NCBI GenBank assembly: GCA_003526375.1
Contig: DPDG01000072.1
Span: 1-41,632, forward strand
DNA: 41,632 nt
Source: Lentisphaeria bacterium
Lineage (GTDB): Bacteria; Verrucomicrobiota; Lentisphaeria; Victivallales; UBA1829
Direction: 5' to 3'
The notes below the pieces were generated by a model. That model was not told the DNA's origin, did no database searches, and saw nothing but the letters and a program-made list of their open reading frames with translations. This document shows, in pieces, positions 7,084 to 16,544 of this stretch. The translations under genes and the position numbers were made by a program. How positions within the stretch are numbered: the stretch's first letter is position 1; each line of letters begins with the position of its first letter.

Positions 7084-9642
7084 ATGAAAAAAATACTTCC
7101 ATTGCTCTCATCAGGAGTGCTTCTTACCAGTATATCATTTGCCGCTGAGGGAATTGTGGCGGATACTTCGATATACCCATACTTTGACCCGCCCAAGCCA
7201 TTTTACGGCAAAAATTTCTGGAACAACGTCAGTATGCACCGCTATTCCAAAGAACTCCGGGAGGTGGCCAAAGAGCCCATGACGCAGAACGGTTTCGCCT
7301 ATCTGGTCAATTATCCCACCAAACGCTCATTTTTTCTGAATCCGCCCCCGGACAATATCCGTCTCATCGTCCGCGAGATAGAGCTTTATTCCAACGGGAA
7401 AAATGTCGCCCGCTCTGCCGCAATCAAGGCAGAAGCACCCGGGGCGCAAATCCGTTATGCCGAAAGAGTCATCGACGGCAATGATACCAGACGCGGCATG
7501 AGCTACTCCGCTCCTGCGCAAATCAAGAAAAGTCAGCCGGGGAGCTATACGCTCACCTTCGCGCAGCCGCAGACAATCTCTTCCGCTGTACTGAAAAGCG
7601 GACAGGAGCGCTCCGAGGAAGACGGCACTTTCATCCATATTGCCTCCTGCTTCTCCATACAGTACAAGGACGCCTCCGGTAAATGGCAGACCATTCCCGG
7701 TACTGCGGTGAGCGCCAACTCCGCCCCGGAGTGCAAATTGGATTTTGCACCAGTGACAGCGAGAGAGTTCAGGGTGAATATAACCGGACAGGGCTCTCTG
7801 CTTAAACGCACCCCCGACTTCATAAAGAACAGCCCATCTGCCAAAGACCGCCCGTTTCAGATATCCACCCTCATCAACCGTCCGCCCTACAACTGTTTTG
7901 AAGAGAGCGTGCTTCTCGATAAAGACCTTGTCGCCTACCGTAAATGGCGCAATGACAACCCTATGTTCTGGGGCTTTTACATCGGGGAATGGGATAATGA
8001 CATACTCCATATTTACAACAACCGCAAAAATATTAATGCCATGGTCAAAAAATACGCCTGTTCACCTGCCGTGGTACAGGTCATGCAGAAGTTGGCGGAT
8101 GACATGAAGACCCGTGATGGTTTTATGAAAGCCCTTAAATTCTACTTCGATTCCGTGTCGGATAGCTGTTTCAAAGATCCCGCCAAGCTGAACTTCATTG
8201 ACTGCTGTCTCTCTTTGAGTCACTACGCTCAGGAGTGGGGTGCCAAAAGCTACATCATGGAGACCTGCTGCAACGGCTATCAGCGTCACCAGCCCCAGAT
8301 GTACTTCGTCCGCGGGGCAACCCGTCAATACGGGAACCAGTGGTTCTGGTATATCGCCCCCACATTGCTTACCAAAGGCATCTACACCGACCCGGACTAC
8401 ATCGGCAAATGGTCCCTTAATGCCGGGGGCGGCAACGGCGGCTTCTCGCCGTCCATGAGCAACCGTGACCGCTATCTGGCATGGCTCGCCGGAGCCTCCG
8501 GAGTATTCAACGAGGTGTGGCCGTTTGCCTACTGTCAGGACAAGGACAAAGACGGTGTCTGGGAACTCTCCCCGCACGGCGAGGGCATGAAGGAGTGGTG
8601 GAGCTATCTTACTGAAAACCCTGACCGCGGAGTCAGCTATGCCCCGGTTGCCATAGGAATGCAGTGGGATCACGGTTCAAGTGCAATCAACTACTCACTT
8701 CCTTTCTACGGGTTTCCCATGGAGCGCGGTGACCTGATGAACGAGGCAGTCATGCGTACGCTTGTGGGTTACAAATTCGGTCTTTCCGATCAGGACTGGG
8801 GCATGTCCGAAACTCCATATGGTGATATTGCAGACGTGATTCTTCCCGCGCCCCCCAGCGGTCCGGTGAAAATGGATGTGCTGAAAAATTACCGTGTAAT
8901 GTTCCTCTGCGGTACATTCAATCCAGATGAGAAGCTGGCTGTACGTCTCAAAGAATATGTGGCACAGGGCGGTACATTGGCAATCAATGTAAGACAGCTG
9001 GGTGAATTCCTCGGCTCAGACTTTACCGGAGTAAAGCGTTCCGGGCGAACCATGCAGGTTGAAACTCCGGTGCTGGATGCTTCCGGCAAAAAAGCATTTG
9101 AATTGGATAAACCTTATGATTTTGAAAAGATTGAGCTTGCCGGAGCAAAAGTTCTCCTGACTGACTCCGGCAGAAATGTGCTGGTCGCCATTCACCGATT
9201 CGGCAAAGGCAATGTTATTCTTACCACTCCGGACCATCTGGTGCACCGCATGGAAACACCGTGGGTTAATCCTCTGTATGGTTCATGGCCGAGAAGCATG
9301 AAGTTCCCATTTATGGATTGGCTCTTCAGTAAATTCTCCGACGAACTGCTCCCGGTGAAAGTATTTGGGCACATCCAGTATGGAGTGAATATTCTTGACG
9401 ACGGTCTGCTGGTTTATCTCTTCAACAACGAGGGGGTACACAAAACCTCTATGACCGCTCAAAAGCTTGACGAATCCAAGCGTGTCAATATCAGAATTGA
9501 CTTGAAAAATCTGCAAGTTGCCTCCGTGGCGGAACAACGCTCCGGCAAAAAACTCAATGTTGCGTCTGACAACTCCGTCAATGTCTCCGTAGGACCCGGC
9601 GATATTGCCATTGTGAAGATCAATTGCGGGAGACTCAGGTAA
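7084..9642 (+). CDS. Secreted glycoside-hydrolase-like protein with discoidin-like and GATase-like domains
   Basis: An 852-residue protein with signal peptide (MKKILPLLSSGVLLTSISFA). Residues about 95-250 look like a discoidin (F5/8 type C) domain: SAAIKAEAPG, then SYTLTFAQPQTISSAVLKSG and AREFRVNITG. A central region around 270-600 with many Trp and Tyr (NQWFWYIAPTLLTKGIYTDP, YLAWLAGASGVFNEVWPF) is probably a TIM barrel of the GH42/GH5 type. Around 600-770 a GATase-like domain follows (YRVMFLCGTFNPDEKLAVRL, YVAQGGTLAINVRQLGEF, RFGKGNVILTTPDH), as in GH42 trimerisation domains. Catalytic residues were not assigned. The next gene starts at the base after its stop, so the two are translationally coupled. 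Substrate unknown. Confidence 0.6.
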   Translation: MKKILPLLSSGVLLTSISFAAEGIVADTSIYPYFDPPKPFYGKNFWNNVSMHRYSKELREVAKEPMTQNGFAYLVNYPTKRSFFLNPPPDNIRLIVREIELYSNGKNVARSAAIKAEAPGAQIRYAERVIDGNDTRRGMSYSAPAQIKKSQPGSYTLTFAQPQTISSAVLKSGQERSEEDGTFIHIASCFSIQYKDASGKWQTIPGTAVSANSAPECKLDFAPVTAREFRVNITGQGSLLKRTPDFIKNSPSAKDRPFQISTLINRPPYNCFEESVLLDKDLVAYRKWRNDNPMFWGFYIGEWDNDILHIYNNRKNINAMVKKYACSPAVVQVMQKLADDMKTRDGFMKALKFYFDSVSDSCFKDPAKLNFIDCCLSLSHYAQEWGAKSYIMETCCNGYQRHQPQMYFVRGATRQYGNQWFWYIAPTLLTKGIYTDPDYIGKWSLNAGGGNGGFSPSMSNRDRYLAWLAGASGVFNEVWPFAYCQDKDKDGVWELSPHGEGMKEWWSYLTENPDRGVSYAPVAIGMQWDHGSSAINYSLPFYGFPMERGDLMNEAVMRTLVGYKFGLSDQDWGMSETPYGDIADVILPAPPSGPVKMDVLKNYRVMFLCGTFNPDEKLAVRLKEYVAQGGTLAINVRQLGEFLGSDFTGVKRSGRTMQVETPVLDASGKKAFELDKPYDFEKIELAGAKVLLTDSGRNVLVAIHRFGKGNVILTTPDHLVHRMETPWVNPLYGSWPRSMKFPFMDWLFSKFSDELLPVKVFGHIQYGVNILDDGLLVYLFNNEGVHKTSMTAQKLDESKRVNIRIDLKNLQVASVAEQRSGKKLNVASDNSVNVSVGPGDIAIVKINCGRLR

Positions 9643-10110
9643 ATGAAAAGAATCATTCTTACCGCAATAATCTCCGCCGTATTTATCCCGGCTTTTGCCG
9701 GGGATACGCAGCGCACCAATCTGGCATTGCATTGTGCTGTATTTCCATCGTCCGGAGAGGGGGCGGAGTATGCTGTGGACGGAGTTCGCAAAGGCAGCTT
9801 CCACTCTTCCATGATATCTCCGAAACACTTTTTGGAGGTGGATTTGGGTGAAGTGCGCCATGTGGACGGAATAAAGGTTTTTTTCTACTGGGGAGACAGC
9901 CGTATTTACACCTTTTACGTCACCGGTTCCGCCGACGGCAAAAAGTGGGAGATGCTTGCTGATTTCCGCAAGCATGACATTGTCTCATCTGCAAACGGCT
10001 ACGGTAAAGATTTTCCGGCAAGGAAACTGCGTTTTGTCAAAGTGCATGTGACCGGCAATACAGTGAACAAGGCAAGTCATATCAGGGAAATAGAGATTTA
10101 CGGGAAGTAA
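9643..10110 (+). CDS. Secreted discoidin (F5/8 type C) carbohydrate-binding protein
   Basis: A 155-residue protein: signal peptide MKRIILTAIISAVFIPAFAG followed by a single discoidin-type beta sandwich. Recognisable pieces are NLALHCAVFPSSGEGAEYAV (the usual opening), the DGVRKGSF turn, HFLEVDLGEVRHVDGIKVFF (the conserved core strand), and RFVKVHVTG and IREIEIYG at the end. This fold equals CBM32 in glycan-degrading bacteria and binds galactose or amino sugars on surfaces. It has no catalytic domain. Its ATG follows directly on the upstream TAA, so it is coupled to the large secreted protein and probably works with it. Confidence 0.8.
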   Translation: MKRIILTAIISAVFIPAFAGDTQRTNLALHCAVFPSSGEGAEYAVDGVRKGSFHSSMISPKHFLEVDLGEVRHVDGIKVFFYWGDSRIYTFYVTGSADGKKWEMLADFRKHDIVSSANGYGKDFPARKLRFVKVHVTGNTVNKASHIREIEIYGK

Positions 10111-10116
10111 AACATC

Positions 10117-11997
10117 ATGAAAGAGAGACTGTTCAAATTGCGCATGGCACAGCTTGATCTTGCCCGTCAGATGGAAACTGTTGAGTATGTCCAGAACTTC
10201 ATCGACTTTATATCCCGGTATGATTACAATGCTTTTTTTCTATATATTGAGTGGCGCATTCGTACTGATACATTCGACATCGGAGAGAAAAAAGGTCTCT
10301 CCAAAGACGAAATCCGGCAAATCGTTGCCTATGCTGCTGAACGCGGTGTGGATGTTATCCCCGCATTAAATTGCTTCGGTCACTCCGGAGAGCTTCTTTC
10401 CCGCCAGGAATATCATGAACTTGCAGAGCTGAAAGACGGTCAGACCGGATTGGAACACTCGGGCGACAAACATGTTTTCTGTCTCTCCAATCCCAAAAGC
10501 AAAGCCTTTATAGCCTCCTATATAAAGGAGGTGGCGGAGCTTTTCCCCGCTCAATATATTCATATCGGTTTTGATGAGGCTCTGGATGTGGGCTTCTGTC
10601 CGGAGTGTGCTGAAAAGTGCGCCGGAGCAGCCGGCGAACAGCGTCTGATATTGGAGCACCTTGAGTTCTGCCGTAATACTGCGGTTCAATGCGGCAAGCG
10701 GTCGATAATCTGGGACGATATGCTCCCAAACTATCCGCTTCTGTTGAAAGAACTCAGCCGGGATATTATTATTGCCTCGTGGCAGTATCACCAGAATGTT
10801 CCGGAGTTCACCTCTTACTGCTTCAACGCCACTTTCCGCAACACCTTGCAGGAATTCCGTGAAGCCGGATTTGATACCATTGTGGCCACTGCCGATTTGT
10901 CGTGGGTCAACAATGATACTTTCTCCTCCTATGGAAGACGGGAGGGAGCAATGGGCGGACTGATAACCGTGTGGGAACGTGCCAGAAGTTTTCAGGAACG
11001 GGGCAAGCTCACCATTGCCGCCGCCGGACTGTACTGGAGCGGCAGAGCAGTCACCTTTGACGAAGCCTTTGAAATGGCGGCAAAGGATATTTTCGGAGAT
11101 ATTTCTCCGGAAATGCTTTCTGCTCTTTTTCTGCTTCTGGCCTCCGGTTTCAAACCGGATCAAATTTCGTCTCCAGCCTCCATTATGCGTCATCAGTTTA
11201 TGGGACCGAATGAAAGTCTGCTACGGCAGGCCGTAACAATTCAGACTATTCTCCGACCGAAACTGAACGATTATGTCAAGGGGTCACTTGCATGGAATAT
11301 ATTGCAGGATATGCTCATTGATGCCCGCACAAGGGAACTTTCGCTCCGTTCTCAAAAAGCGGCATATCGGATGCTTCACAGAATTGACGGCGAAAAACTA
11401 TCCTGTATAGCCAAAGAAGTTCCCGGACTTTTTGCTGAAGCCATAGAGATGTGCGGAGCCTTGCGCCATGAGTGTGCCAAAGAGAACTTCATCAAGTCTC
11501 GTGACAGCTGGGTAAATACTCTGCTCTCCACCGAAAAGCGGCTTGCCGAACATCATACCTTATGCCGGGTGATGTTCTGTCTGCCCTTGACCTACGGCAA
11601 TATGCTTACCAGAATCACCGCATACTATGGCGACAAAGCCATTCCCGTGACCGCCGGAAATTTCAAAATATCCAACGGTTACGAGATGTATACGGCACAT
11701 TTTGAATGGTTCTTCATTCTTCCGGCTGATTTCAAGGCGGACAGAGTAAAAATAGAGACTGGCGGATTTACCGGTATTGGTGTCTCTTTTATCAACTTCA
11801 CCTGCGGAGATAAGAGGTATGTACCGGAAAATATCATCGCCACGGCAGGAAAAGTTGCCGATCCCAGCTATATTCTTGCCGAGACGGATACGTTCTGTTA
11901 CTTTGGCAGTCAGGACGGTTTTGAAACCGCCAGAGACCGCAAGGCATTTAACGCTACACACTCCGTGGAGTTAAGTTTGAAAGAAATAAGGAACTGA
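10117..11997 (+). CDS. GH20-type beta-N-acetylhexosaminidase
   Basis: A 626-residue cytoplasmic protein (no signal peptide). The barrel starts almost at once (LDLARQMETVEYVQNFIDFI, YNAFFLYIEWRIRTD), and shows the GH20 hallmarks: GVDVIPALNCFGHSGELL after strand 3 and YIHIGFDEALDVG with the catalytic Asp-Glu pair D153-E154 (family consensus HxGGDE; the second Gly is Phe here). Family knowledge: the Asp orients the N-acetyl group and the Glu is the acid/base. The usual N-terminal GH20b domain is absent, as in several short intracellular GH20 proteins; the C-terminal 280 residues are mostly helical, of unknown role. It follows the secreted genes by 6 bases and precedes the symporter by 6 bases, so imported fragments could be trimmed by it. 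Confidence 0.75.
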   Translation: MKERLFKLRMAQLDLARQMETVEYVQNFIDFISRYDYNAFFLYIEWRIRTDTFDIGEKKGLSKDEIRQIVAYAAERGVDVIPALNCFGHSGELLSRQEYHELAELKDGQTGLEHSGDKHVFCLSNPKSKAFIASYIKEVAELFPAQYIHIGFDEALDVGFCPECAEKCAGAAGEQRLILEHLEFCRNTAVQCGKRSIIWDDMLPNYPLLLKELSRDIIIASWQYHQNVPEFTSYCFNATFRNTLQEFREAGFDTIVATADLSWVNNDTFSSYGRREGAMGGLITVWERARSFQERGKLTIAAAGLYWSGRAVTFDEAFEMAAKDIFGDISPEMLSALFLLLASGFKPDQISSPASIMRHQFMGPNESLLRQAVTIQTILRPKLNDYVKGSLAWNILQDMLIDARTRELSLRSQKAAYRMLHRIDGEKLSCIAKEVPGLFAEAIEMCGALRHECAKENFIKSRDSWVNTLLSTEKRLAEHHTLCRVMFCLPLTYGNMLTRITAYYGDKAIPVTAGNFKISNGYEMYTAHFEWFFILPADFKADRVKIETGGFTGIGVSFINFTCGDKRYVPENIIATAGKVADPSYILAETDTFCYFGSQDGFETARDRKAFNATHSVELSLKEIRN

Positions 11998-12003
11998 AGC
12001 AAA

Positions 12004-14247
12004 ATGACAATTATTGACTGGATTATCTTCATTATTCCTATTGTCGCTGTAATGGGAGTGGGCATATACTGCCGGAAATATATAAAAAGCGTGGTGGACT
12101 TCCTCGCCGCAGGCCGGGTGGCCGGGCGTTTTGTGCTGAGTATCTCCTCGGTCACTGATGGCGCCATGGGGCTGATTATTCTGGTGGGATATGTGGAAGT
12201 CGCCTACAAGACCGGATTTGCCATAAATTTCTGGAATCATCTCCGGATGCCGCTGGCTATTATGCTGGCACTGGTAGGCTTTGTCACCTACCGTTATCGG
12301 GAAATGAAAGTGCTGTCATTCGGTCAGTTCATCGAAATGCGTTACAGCAAGACCTTGCGTATTTTTGCCGCGATACTGCGTTCTACTGCGGAGATTATGG
12401 CCAGTATGCTGGCTCCGGCTCTGGCTGCACGCTTTTTTATGTACATGTTCGGCTGGCCGCCCCAGTTTGATTTCTTCGGCATCACCTTTGATACCTATAT
12501 TGTAATCGTAATTGTGGTGATTTCCATGGCCATGACGCTGATTCTATATGGCGGCATTCTTGGACTCATGGTGACGGACTGCATTATGGGGCTGATTCTC
12601 TTTCCCTGCATTGCCATTATGGTGCTTTTTATTGTAAGTAAATTTTCCTGGTTCAGTGAAATGGCTCCGGTTCTCATGGACCGGGTGCCGGGAGAAAGTT
12701 TCATCAATCCATACAGCGTGGAGAAATTACAGGACTTCAATCTCTTCAACTTTCTGGTATTCACCTTCGGCATGGTCTTTCATTACGCCAGCTGGATGGG
12801 GGGAGGCTCCTCAAGTGCAGCACGTTCGCCTCATGAACAGAAAATGGCGGGACTCCTAGGACGCTGGGGGCAGTCTCTCTTCTGGATGTTCTGCATGCTG
12901 CTCGGTATTATGCTGCTGACCTACTTCAACCATATTGATTTTTCCAAGGATGCCAAAGTCCTGCGGGATACTATCTCAAACAACGTGATACAGGAGATCG
13001 TGCCGGATAAGTCCATGCGTGCCAATTTCGCCAAAGCCATAGCCGCTGTGCCGGAGCAGAAGCATGTAATCGGCGTGGACGAGCCGCTTTCTCACAAAAA
13101 GAACCTTGATACTCCGCATCTTCAGGCTGTGGAAAATATGGTAAAGGAAAAAGGGCTTCCCATGTCCAAAATGCAGGAGTTTACCACCTTTTATCACCAA
13201 CTGATGCTTCCGGTGACTCTGCGGCAGATTCTGCCCATAGGTTTGTTTGGTCTGTTTGCGCTGATGATGTTTCTTATGATGATATCCACCGATGACACGC
13301 GTATATACTGTTCGGGGGCGACCATCGCACAGGATATTATTCTGCCATTGCTTAAAAAGGCCCCGACACCGCAGCAGCACCTTTGGCTTCTGAAGGGATG
13401 TATGCTCTTTGTAGGATTGATGTTCTTCCTCGGTTCCACACTGATGAAGCAGATGGATTATATCAACCTTTTCATCACCATTGTCAGCTCAATATGGATG
13501 GGTGGCTGTGCTCCGGTCATGCTGGGCGGCTTGTACTGCAAATACGGCAACACCACCGGTGCATATTGTTCGCTGGTAAGCGGCATGTCCATTACTCTCG
13601 GCGGCATGTTTGCCCAGCGCAACTGGGCGGATATGATCTACCCGTGGCTTGAACGGCACGGACTGGTGGAAACTGCGGGAAATATTCTTACTGCATTGTC
13701 AAGTCCGTTCAACCCCATTATTGTCTGGGAGATGAACCCAAAAAAGTTTCCCGTAAACTCGGTGGAAATATACGCTATCGCCATGCTTGTAAGTCTGATA
13801 TTCTATATGCTTGGTTCCATGCTCACCTACAAGGGGGCGTTCAATATGGATAAGATGCTCCACCGGGGGATTTACAATGAGGATAACGATGAGAAGCCGA
13901 AAACCGTCTGGAAGCTCTCTACAATCTTCAGTAATTTTGTCGGTATCGGACCGGAATACTCCAAGTGGGACAAACTGCTGGCATGGTTCTCTTTCTACCA
14001 TCAGATAGTCTACGCCTTTCTAATCGGTTTTGTGCTAGTGGCTCTGTGGAACGGGGTGGTCCCGTGGTCGAATTCCGCATGGATCATTTATTTTTTGATA
14101 TTCTCCCTTATCATGCCGGGTATTATTGCGGTTATATTTACCCCAATATATACCATAGGCGGCTGGAAGGATATTTTCCGCTTGTTCAAGGATTTGAAAA
14201 ACCGGAAAGCTGATAACGAAAATGATAATGGCATGGTAATAAAATAA
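12004..14247 (+). CDS. Sodium:solute symporter (SSS family)
   Basis: A 747-residue multi-spanning membrane protein. The N-terminus IIDWIIFIIPIVAVMGVGIY, then FLAAGRVAGRFVLSISSVTD and RYREMKVLSFGQFIEMRYSK, follows the sodium/solute symporter pattern of about 13 helices. It is longer than the usual 500-550 residues. The extra length comes from an extramembrane loop of about 70 residues around residues 320-400 (EIVPDKSMRANFAKAIAAVP) and from a C-terminal extension with two more hydrophobic segments (FSFYHQIVYAFLIGFVLVAL, WIIYFLIFSLIMPGIIAVIF). Substrate is probably a mono- or disaccharide freed by the neighbouring hydrolases. It is the last gene of the tight operon starting at 6290. Confidence 0.85.
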   Translation: MTIIDWIIFIIPIVAVMGVGIYCRKYIKSVVDFLAAGRVAGRFVLSISSVTDGAMGLIILVGYVEVAYKTGFAINFWNHLRMPLAIMLALVGFVTYRYREMKVLSFGQFIEMRYSKTLRIFAAILRSTAEIMASMLAPALAARFFMYMFGWPPQFDFFGITFDTYIVIVIVVISMAMTLILYGGILGLMVTDCIMGLILFPCIAIMVLFIVSKFSWFSEMAPVLMDRVPGESFINPYSVEKLQDFNLFNFLVFTFGMVFHYASWMGGGSSSAARSPHEQKMAGLLGRWGQSLFWMFCMLLGIMLLTYFNHIDFSKDAKVLRDTISNNVIQEIVPDKSMRANFAKAIAAVPEQKHVIGVDEPLSHKKNLDTPHLQAVENMVKEKGLPMSKMQEFTTFYHQLMLPVTLRQILPIGLFGLFALMMFLMMISTDDTRIYCSGATIAQDIILPLLKKAPTPQQHLWLLKGCMLFVGLMFFLGSTLMKQMDYINLFITIVSSIWMGGCAPVMLGGLYCKYGNTTGAYCSLVSGMSITLGGMFAQRNWADMIYPWLERHGLVETAGNILTALSSPFNPIIVWEMNPKKFPVNSVEIYAIAMLVSLIFYMLGSMLTYKGAFNMDKMLHRGIYNEDNDEKPKTVWKLSTIFSNFVGIGPEYSKWDKLLAWFSFYHQIVYAFLIGFVLVALWNGVVPWSNSAWIIYFLIFSLIMPGIIAVIFTPIYTIGGWKDIFRLFKDLKNRKADNENDNGMVIK

Positions 14248-14280
14248 AAGGAGATGGTATGATAAAGTAGCTGTGACTAG
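14248..14280 (+). other. Ribosome-binding-site and start-codon stub at the IS110 left junction
   Basis: AAAGGAG (14247-14253) is followed by ATG at 14259, which reads ATG ATA AAG TAG and stops. This looks like the signal for a downstream gene that was separated from its body, presumably when the IS110 element came in. The epimerase gene at 15608 now has its own AGGAG. The exact junction is not determined. Confidence 0.35.
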
Positions 14281-14480
14281 CGGCATCTGCGTTTTGACGG
14301 TAAATTACTTGTAAAAAGGTTTACTGAAAAGATGCGGACAGGACTCAGGCAGAATGTTAATTTGGGACGTCCAGTGATGGCAACGACCTCGTGAAGGAGA
14401 TTAGTCGGACCTGAGAACCGAAAGCGCCACCATAGAGAGCATATTGAGTTATGACTACTCTGCATAGGAGGCTGGTGAGA
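14281..14480 (+). ncRNA. Candidate IS110 bridge RNA region
   Basis: The non-coding left end of IS110-group elements is known to encode a bridge RNA that pairs with target and donor DNA. Here GCATC (14283-14287) can pair with GATGC (14331-14335), CTCAGG (14344-14349) with CCTGAG (14410-14415), and CACCA (14428-14432) with TGGTG (14473-14477). The middle stem closes a 60-base internal region large enough for a guide loop. This is a drawing by eye; RNA folding was not computed. Confidence 0.4.
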
Positions 14481-14536
14481 CCGTGAAAGCAGTTCCGCTT
14501 CGATTCGGTAATCATAAAAACGGATCGGAGGAATTG

Positions 14537-15555
14537 ATGGGAGCAAGGGATTATTTTGTCGGGGTGGATCTCCACCGTAATCAGTTTACGTATTGTGTCC
14601 GGTATTCCAAGGGAGAGGAAAAAGTTGGTAAGGAACCGATTGAAAATCTGGAACGTTTTGCACGTCGTCTCGGCAAGTATGCCACGGCAGTTGAGGCGAT
14701 CGGCAATCCTTGGTCTGTCAGGTTCTGAAAAAATATGCCAGTCGGTTGGTTGTGGTCAATCCGAACCAGTTCAAAGTGATCAGTCACTCTGTGAAGAAGA
14801 CGGATAAGAACGATGCAAAGGTCTTGACGGAATTTCTGGAGAAAGACCTGTTGCCGGAGGTGAGAATGAAAAATGAATTGCAGGCGAAAGTAGCCAGTTT
14901 GACGCAGACGCGTGAAAAACTTGTTCCGCTTCGGACGGTGCTGAAGAACAAGATCAACAATCTTTTTGCCTCCCGTCTTATCAACTTGAAACGGGAAGAA
15001 CTTTCTTCTGAAAAGGGATTGTTGAAGGTTCTGTCATACCATTTTGATGGAATCAGCGATGTGGAACTGCGCGTCATGGTCGATCAGATCCGGAGTCTGA
15101 ACAAGAGTATTGAAGAACTGGACCAGGCCATAGAAGACAGCGGTTCCAAAATGGATGGTTTTGACAATGTGACTAGTGTCAAGGGGATCGGAGCCAAAGG
15201 TGCTTCCACACTGTTGTCTGTGATCGGCAATGTGAACGATTTCCGTTCTGCCAAACAGCTTGCAGCATATATCGGAATCGTGCCACGGGTCAGCGACTCC
15301 AATGAAACCAGTCACCATGGAAGAATTACAAAATTGGGAAGCAAAATCGCACGGACAACCTTAGTTCAATGTTCCCTGATCGCGAAAAGATACAATCCGT
15401 ATCTTCATGCGTTTCACGAAAGAATCAAAGCACGGCGGGGCGGGGCAAAAGCGAACATCGCTCTGGCACGGAAGTTCCTCGAAATTATTTATCGGATTCT
15501 CAAATACAAACTGGTCTTTGAGGATTTTACTGCTTTTAAGTTGAAAACTACTTGA
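14537..15555 (+). pseudogene. IS110-family transposase, frameshifted
   Basis: Start ATG 14537 with GGAGG (14527-14531) before it. The first frame, beginning MGARDYFVGVDLHRNQF, carries the RuvC-like DEDD motif residues (VGVDLH, AVEAIGN) and stops at TGA 14726. The rest is in the frame starting near 14713: VCQVLKKYASRLVVVNPNQF, the KTDKNDAKVL motif, and the C-terminal Transposase_20 domain (VKGIGAKGASTLLSVIGNVN, AAYIGIVPRVSDSNETSHHG). The crossover is at about 14711-14716 and fits a one-base deletion. No slippery heptamer is visible there, and IS110 transposases do not normally need frameshifting. The element is thus probably inactive unless this is a sequencing error. Confidence 0.85.
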
Positions 15556-15607
15556 AAAACAAGAAAAAAACTCCGAATCGGAGTGGAAATTTATCATAGG
15601 AGTTAAT

Positions 15608-16528
15608 ATGAAAGTAATAGTATTCGGCGGCACCGGTTATCTGGGTGGAGAAATTGTCCGTGACTTTGTAAAGCACGGTTATGATGTCACGGCATGTTCC
15701 CGGCAGAAAACATCCGCCGTTCGATGTGACAATGTGCGATACATAGCCGCAGATAAAACCAACACAACAGCGATGAAAAATATTTTCACCGAGCGTTACG
15801 ACATTGTTATTGATACGGTGCCGACGATGAGTTCTTTGGTAAATATCGTAAATTGTGCCGGAGGAGTAAAACATTATCTCCATTGCAGTTCAGTGGCATT
15901 GTATACGCCGCTGCCCTATATACCCTGTGATGAAAAAGCGCCTTTCGAGGGAACACTTTTTCCCGACGGGTCCCCCAAAATTGATACTGACCGGGAGGCA
16001 ATGCGTCTTTTTCATGAAAAAGGTTTTCCCGCTACGGTTATTCGCTCAGCCTACATCTGTTCTCCGGGATGTTATCCGCTTGACAATTTGGGCGATCGCA
16101 GACCGGGATTCGCCCTAGACATCGCAACGGGGAACCCGCTTGATGTGGTCAATGACGGTCAGGCTCTTGTCCAACCGATTCACATTCACGATTTGGCGGC
16201 ATCTTTCCGGCTCGCTGTTGAAAATCGGGATACTTCTGTCGGAGAATGTTACAACATAGCTCAGGAAAAAGCGGTCACTCTCGACCGTTATTTCTCCATT
16301 ATGGGAGAGGTGTTTGGACACAAACTTGAACTGCATCACTTGACCGTATCTGAAATGAAGAAAAAGTATGGGGATATGGTAGACGAATTCTGGCTGCGCT
16401 TCCACGCTATGCACATGTGCTTCACCATTAGCAAGGCTCAGCGGGATTTGGGTTATAAACCGCACAAGACCACCGAAGATGTCATAGAGACCACCATTCG
16501 CTGGGCATATGAACAGGTAAAAAAATAA
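15608..16528 (+). CDS. NAD-dependent epimerase/dehydratase (extended SDR)
   Basis: A 306-residue protein starting MKVIVFGGTGYLGGEIVRDF, the Gly-rich Rossmann motif of extended short-chain dehydrogenases. HYLHCSSVALYTPLPYIP corresponds to the active-site strand with Ser, but the usual YxxxK is not cleanly present (Y902-type Tyr followed by TPLPY), which is common in atypical members. GECYNIAQEKAVTLDRYF is the conserved region near the C-terminus that contacts sugar nucleotide or sugar. RBS AGGAG (15599-15603). The gene stands 16 bases before the TIM-barrel gene at 16545 and is likely co-transcribed. It may interconvert a sugar released by the cluster, for example by oxidation/reduction at one carbon; the exact reaction cannot be told. 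Confidence 0.75.
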   Translation: MKVIVFGGTGYLGGEIVRDFVKHGYDVTACSRQKTSAVRCDNVRYIAADKTNTTAMKNIFTERYDIVIDTVPTMSSLVNIVNCAGGVKHYLHCSSVALYTPLPYIPCDEKAPFEGTLFPDGSPKIDTDREAMRLFHEKGFPATVIRSAYICSPGCYPLDNLGDRRPGFALDIATGNPLDVVNDGQALVQPIHIHDLAASFRLAVENRDTSVGECYNIAQEKAVTLDRYFSIMGEVFGHKLELHHLTVSEMKKKYGDMVDEFWLRFHAMHMCFTISKAQRDLGYKPHKTTEDVIETTIRWAYEQVKK

Positions 16529-16544
16529 GAAAGAAAAACTTTTT

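Larger units (their letters stand above)
14260..15590 (+). mobile_element. IS110-family insertion sequence (boundaries approximate)
   Basis: Contains a frameshifted IS110 transposase (14537-15555) with a structured non-coding region of about 280 bases before it and a short tail with a hairpin after it. IS110 elements lack inverted repeats and often make no clear duplications, so the ends cannot be fixed by eye. A 7-bp stem ACTCCGA/TCGGAGT (15570-15576, 15578-15584) lies near the right end. The element interrupts an otherwise compact gene cluster between symporter and epimerase. Confidence 0.75.

Noticed and set aside
14711..14728. Programmed frameshift in the IS110 transposase
   Set aside because: No slippery heptamer or downstream pseudoknot is evident and the family is normally encoded in one frame, so a one-base deletion is the simpler reading.
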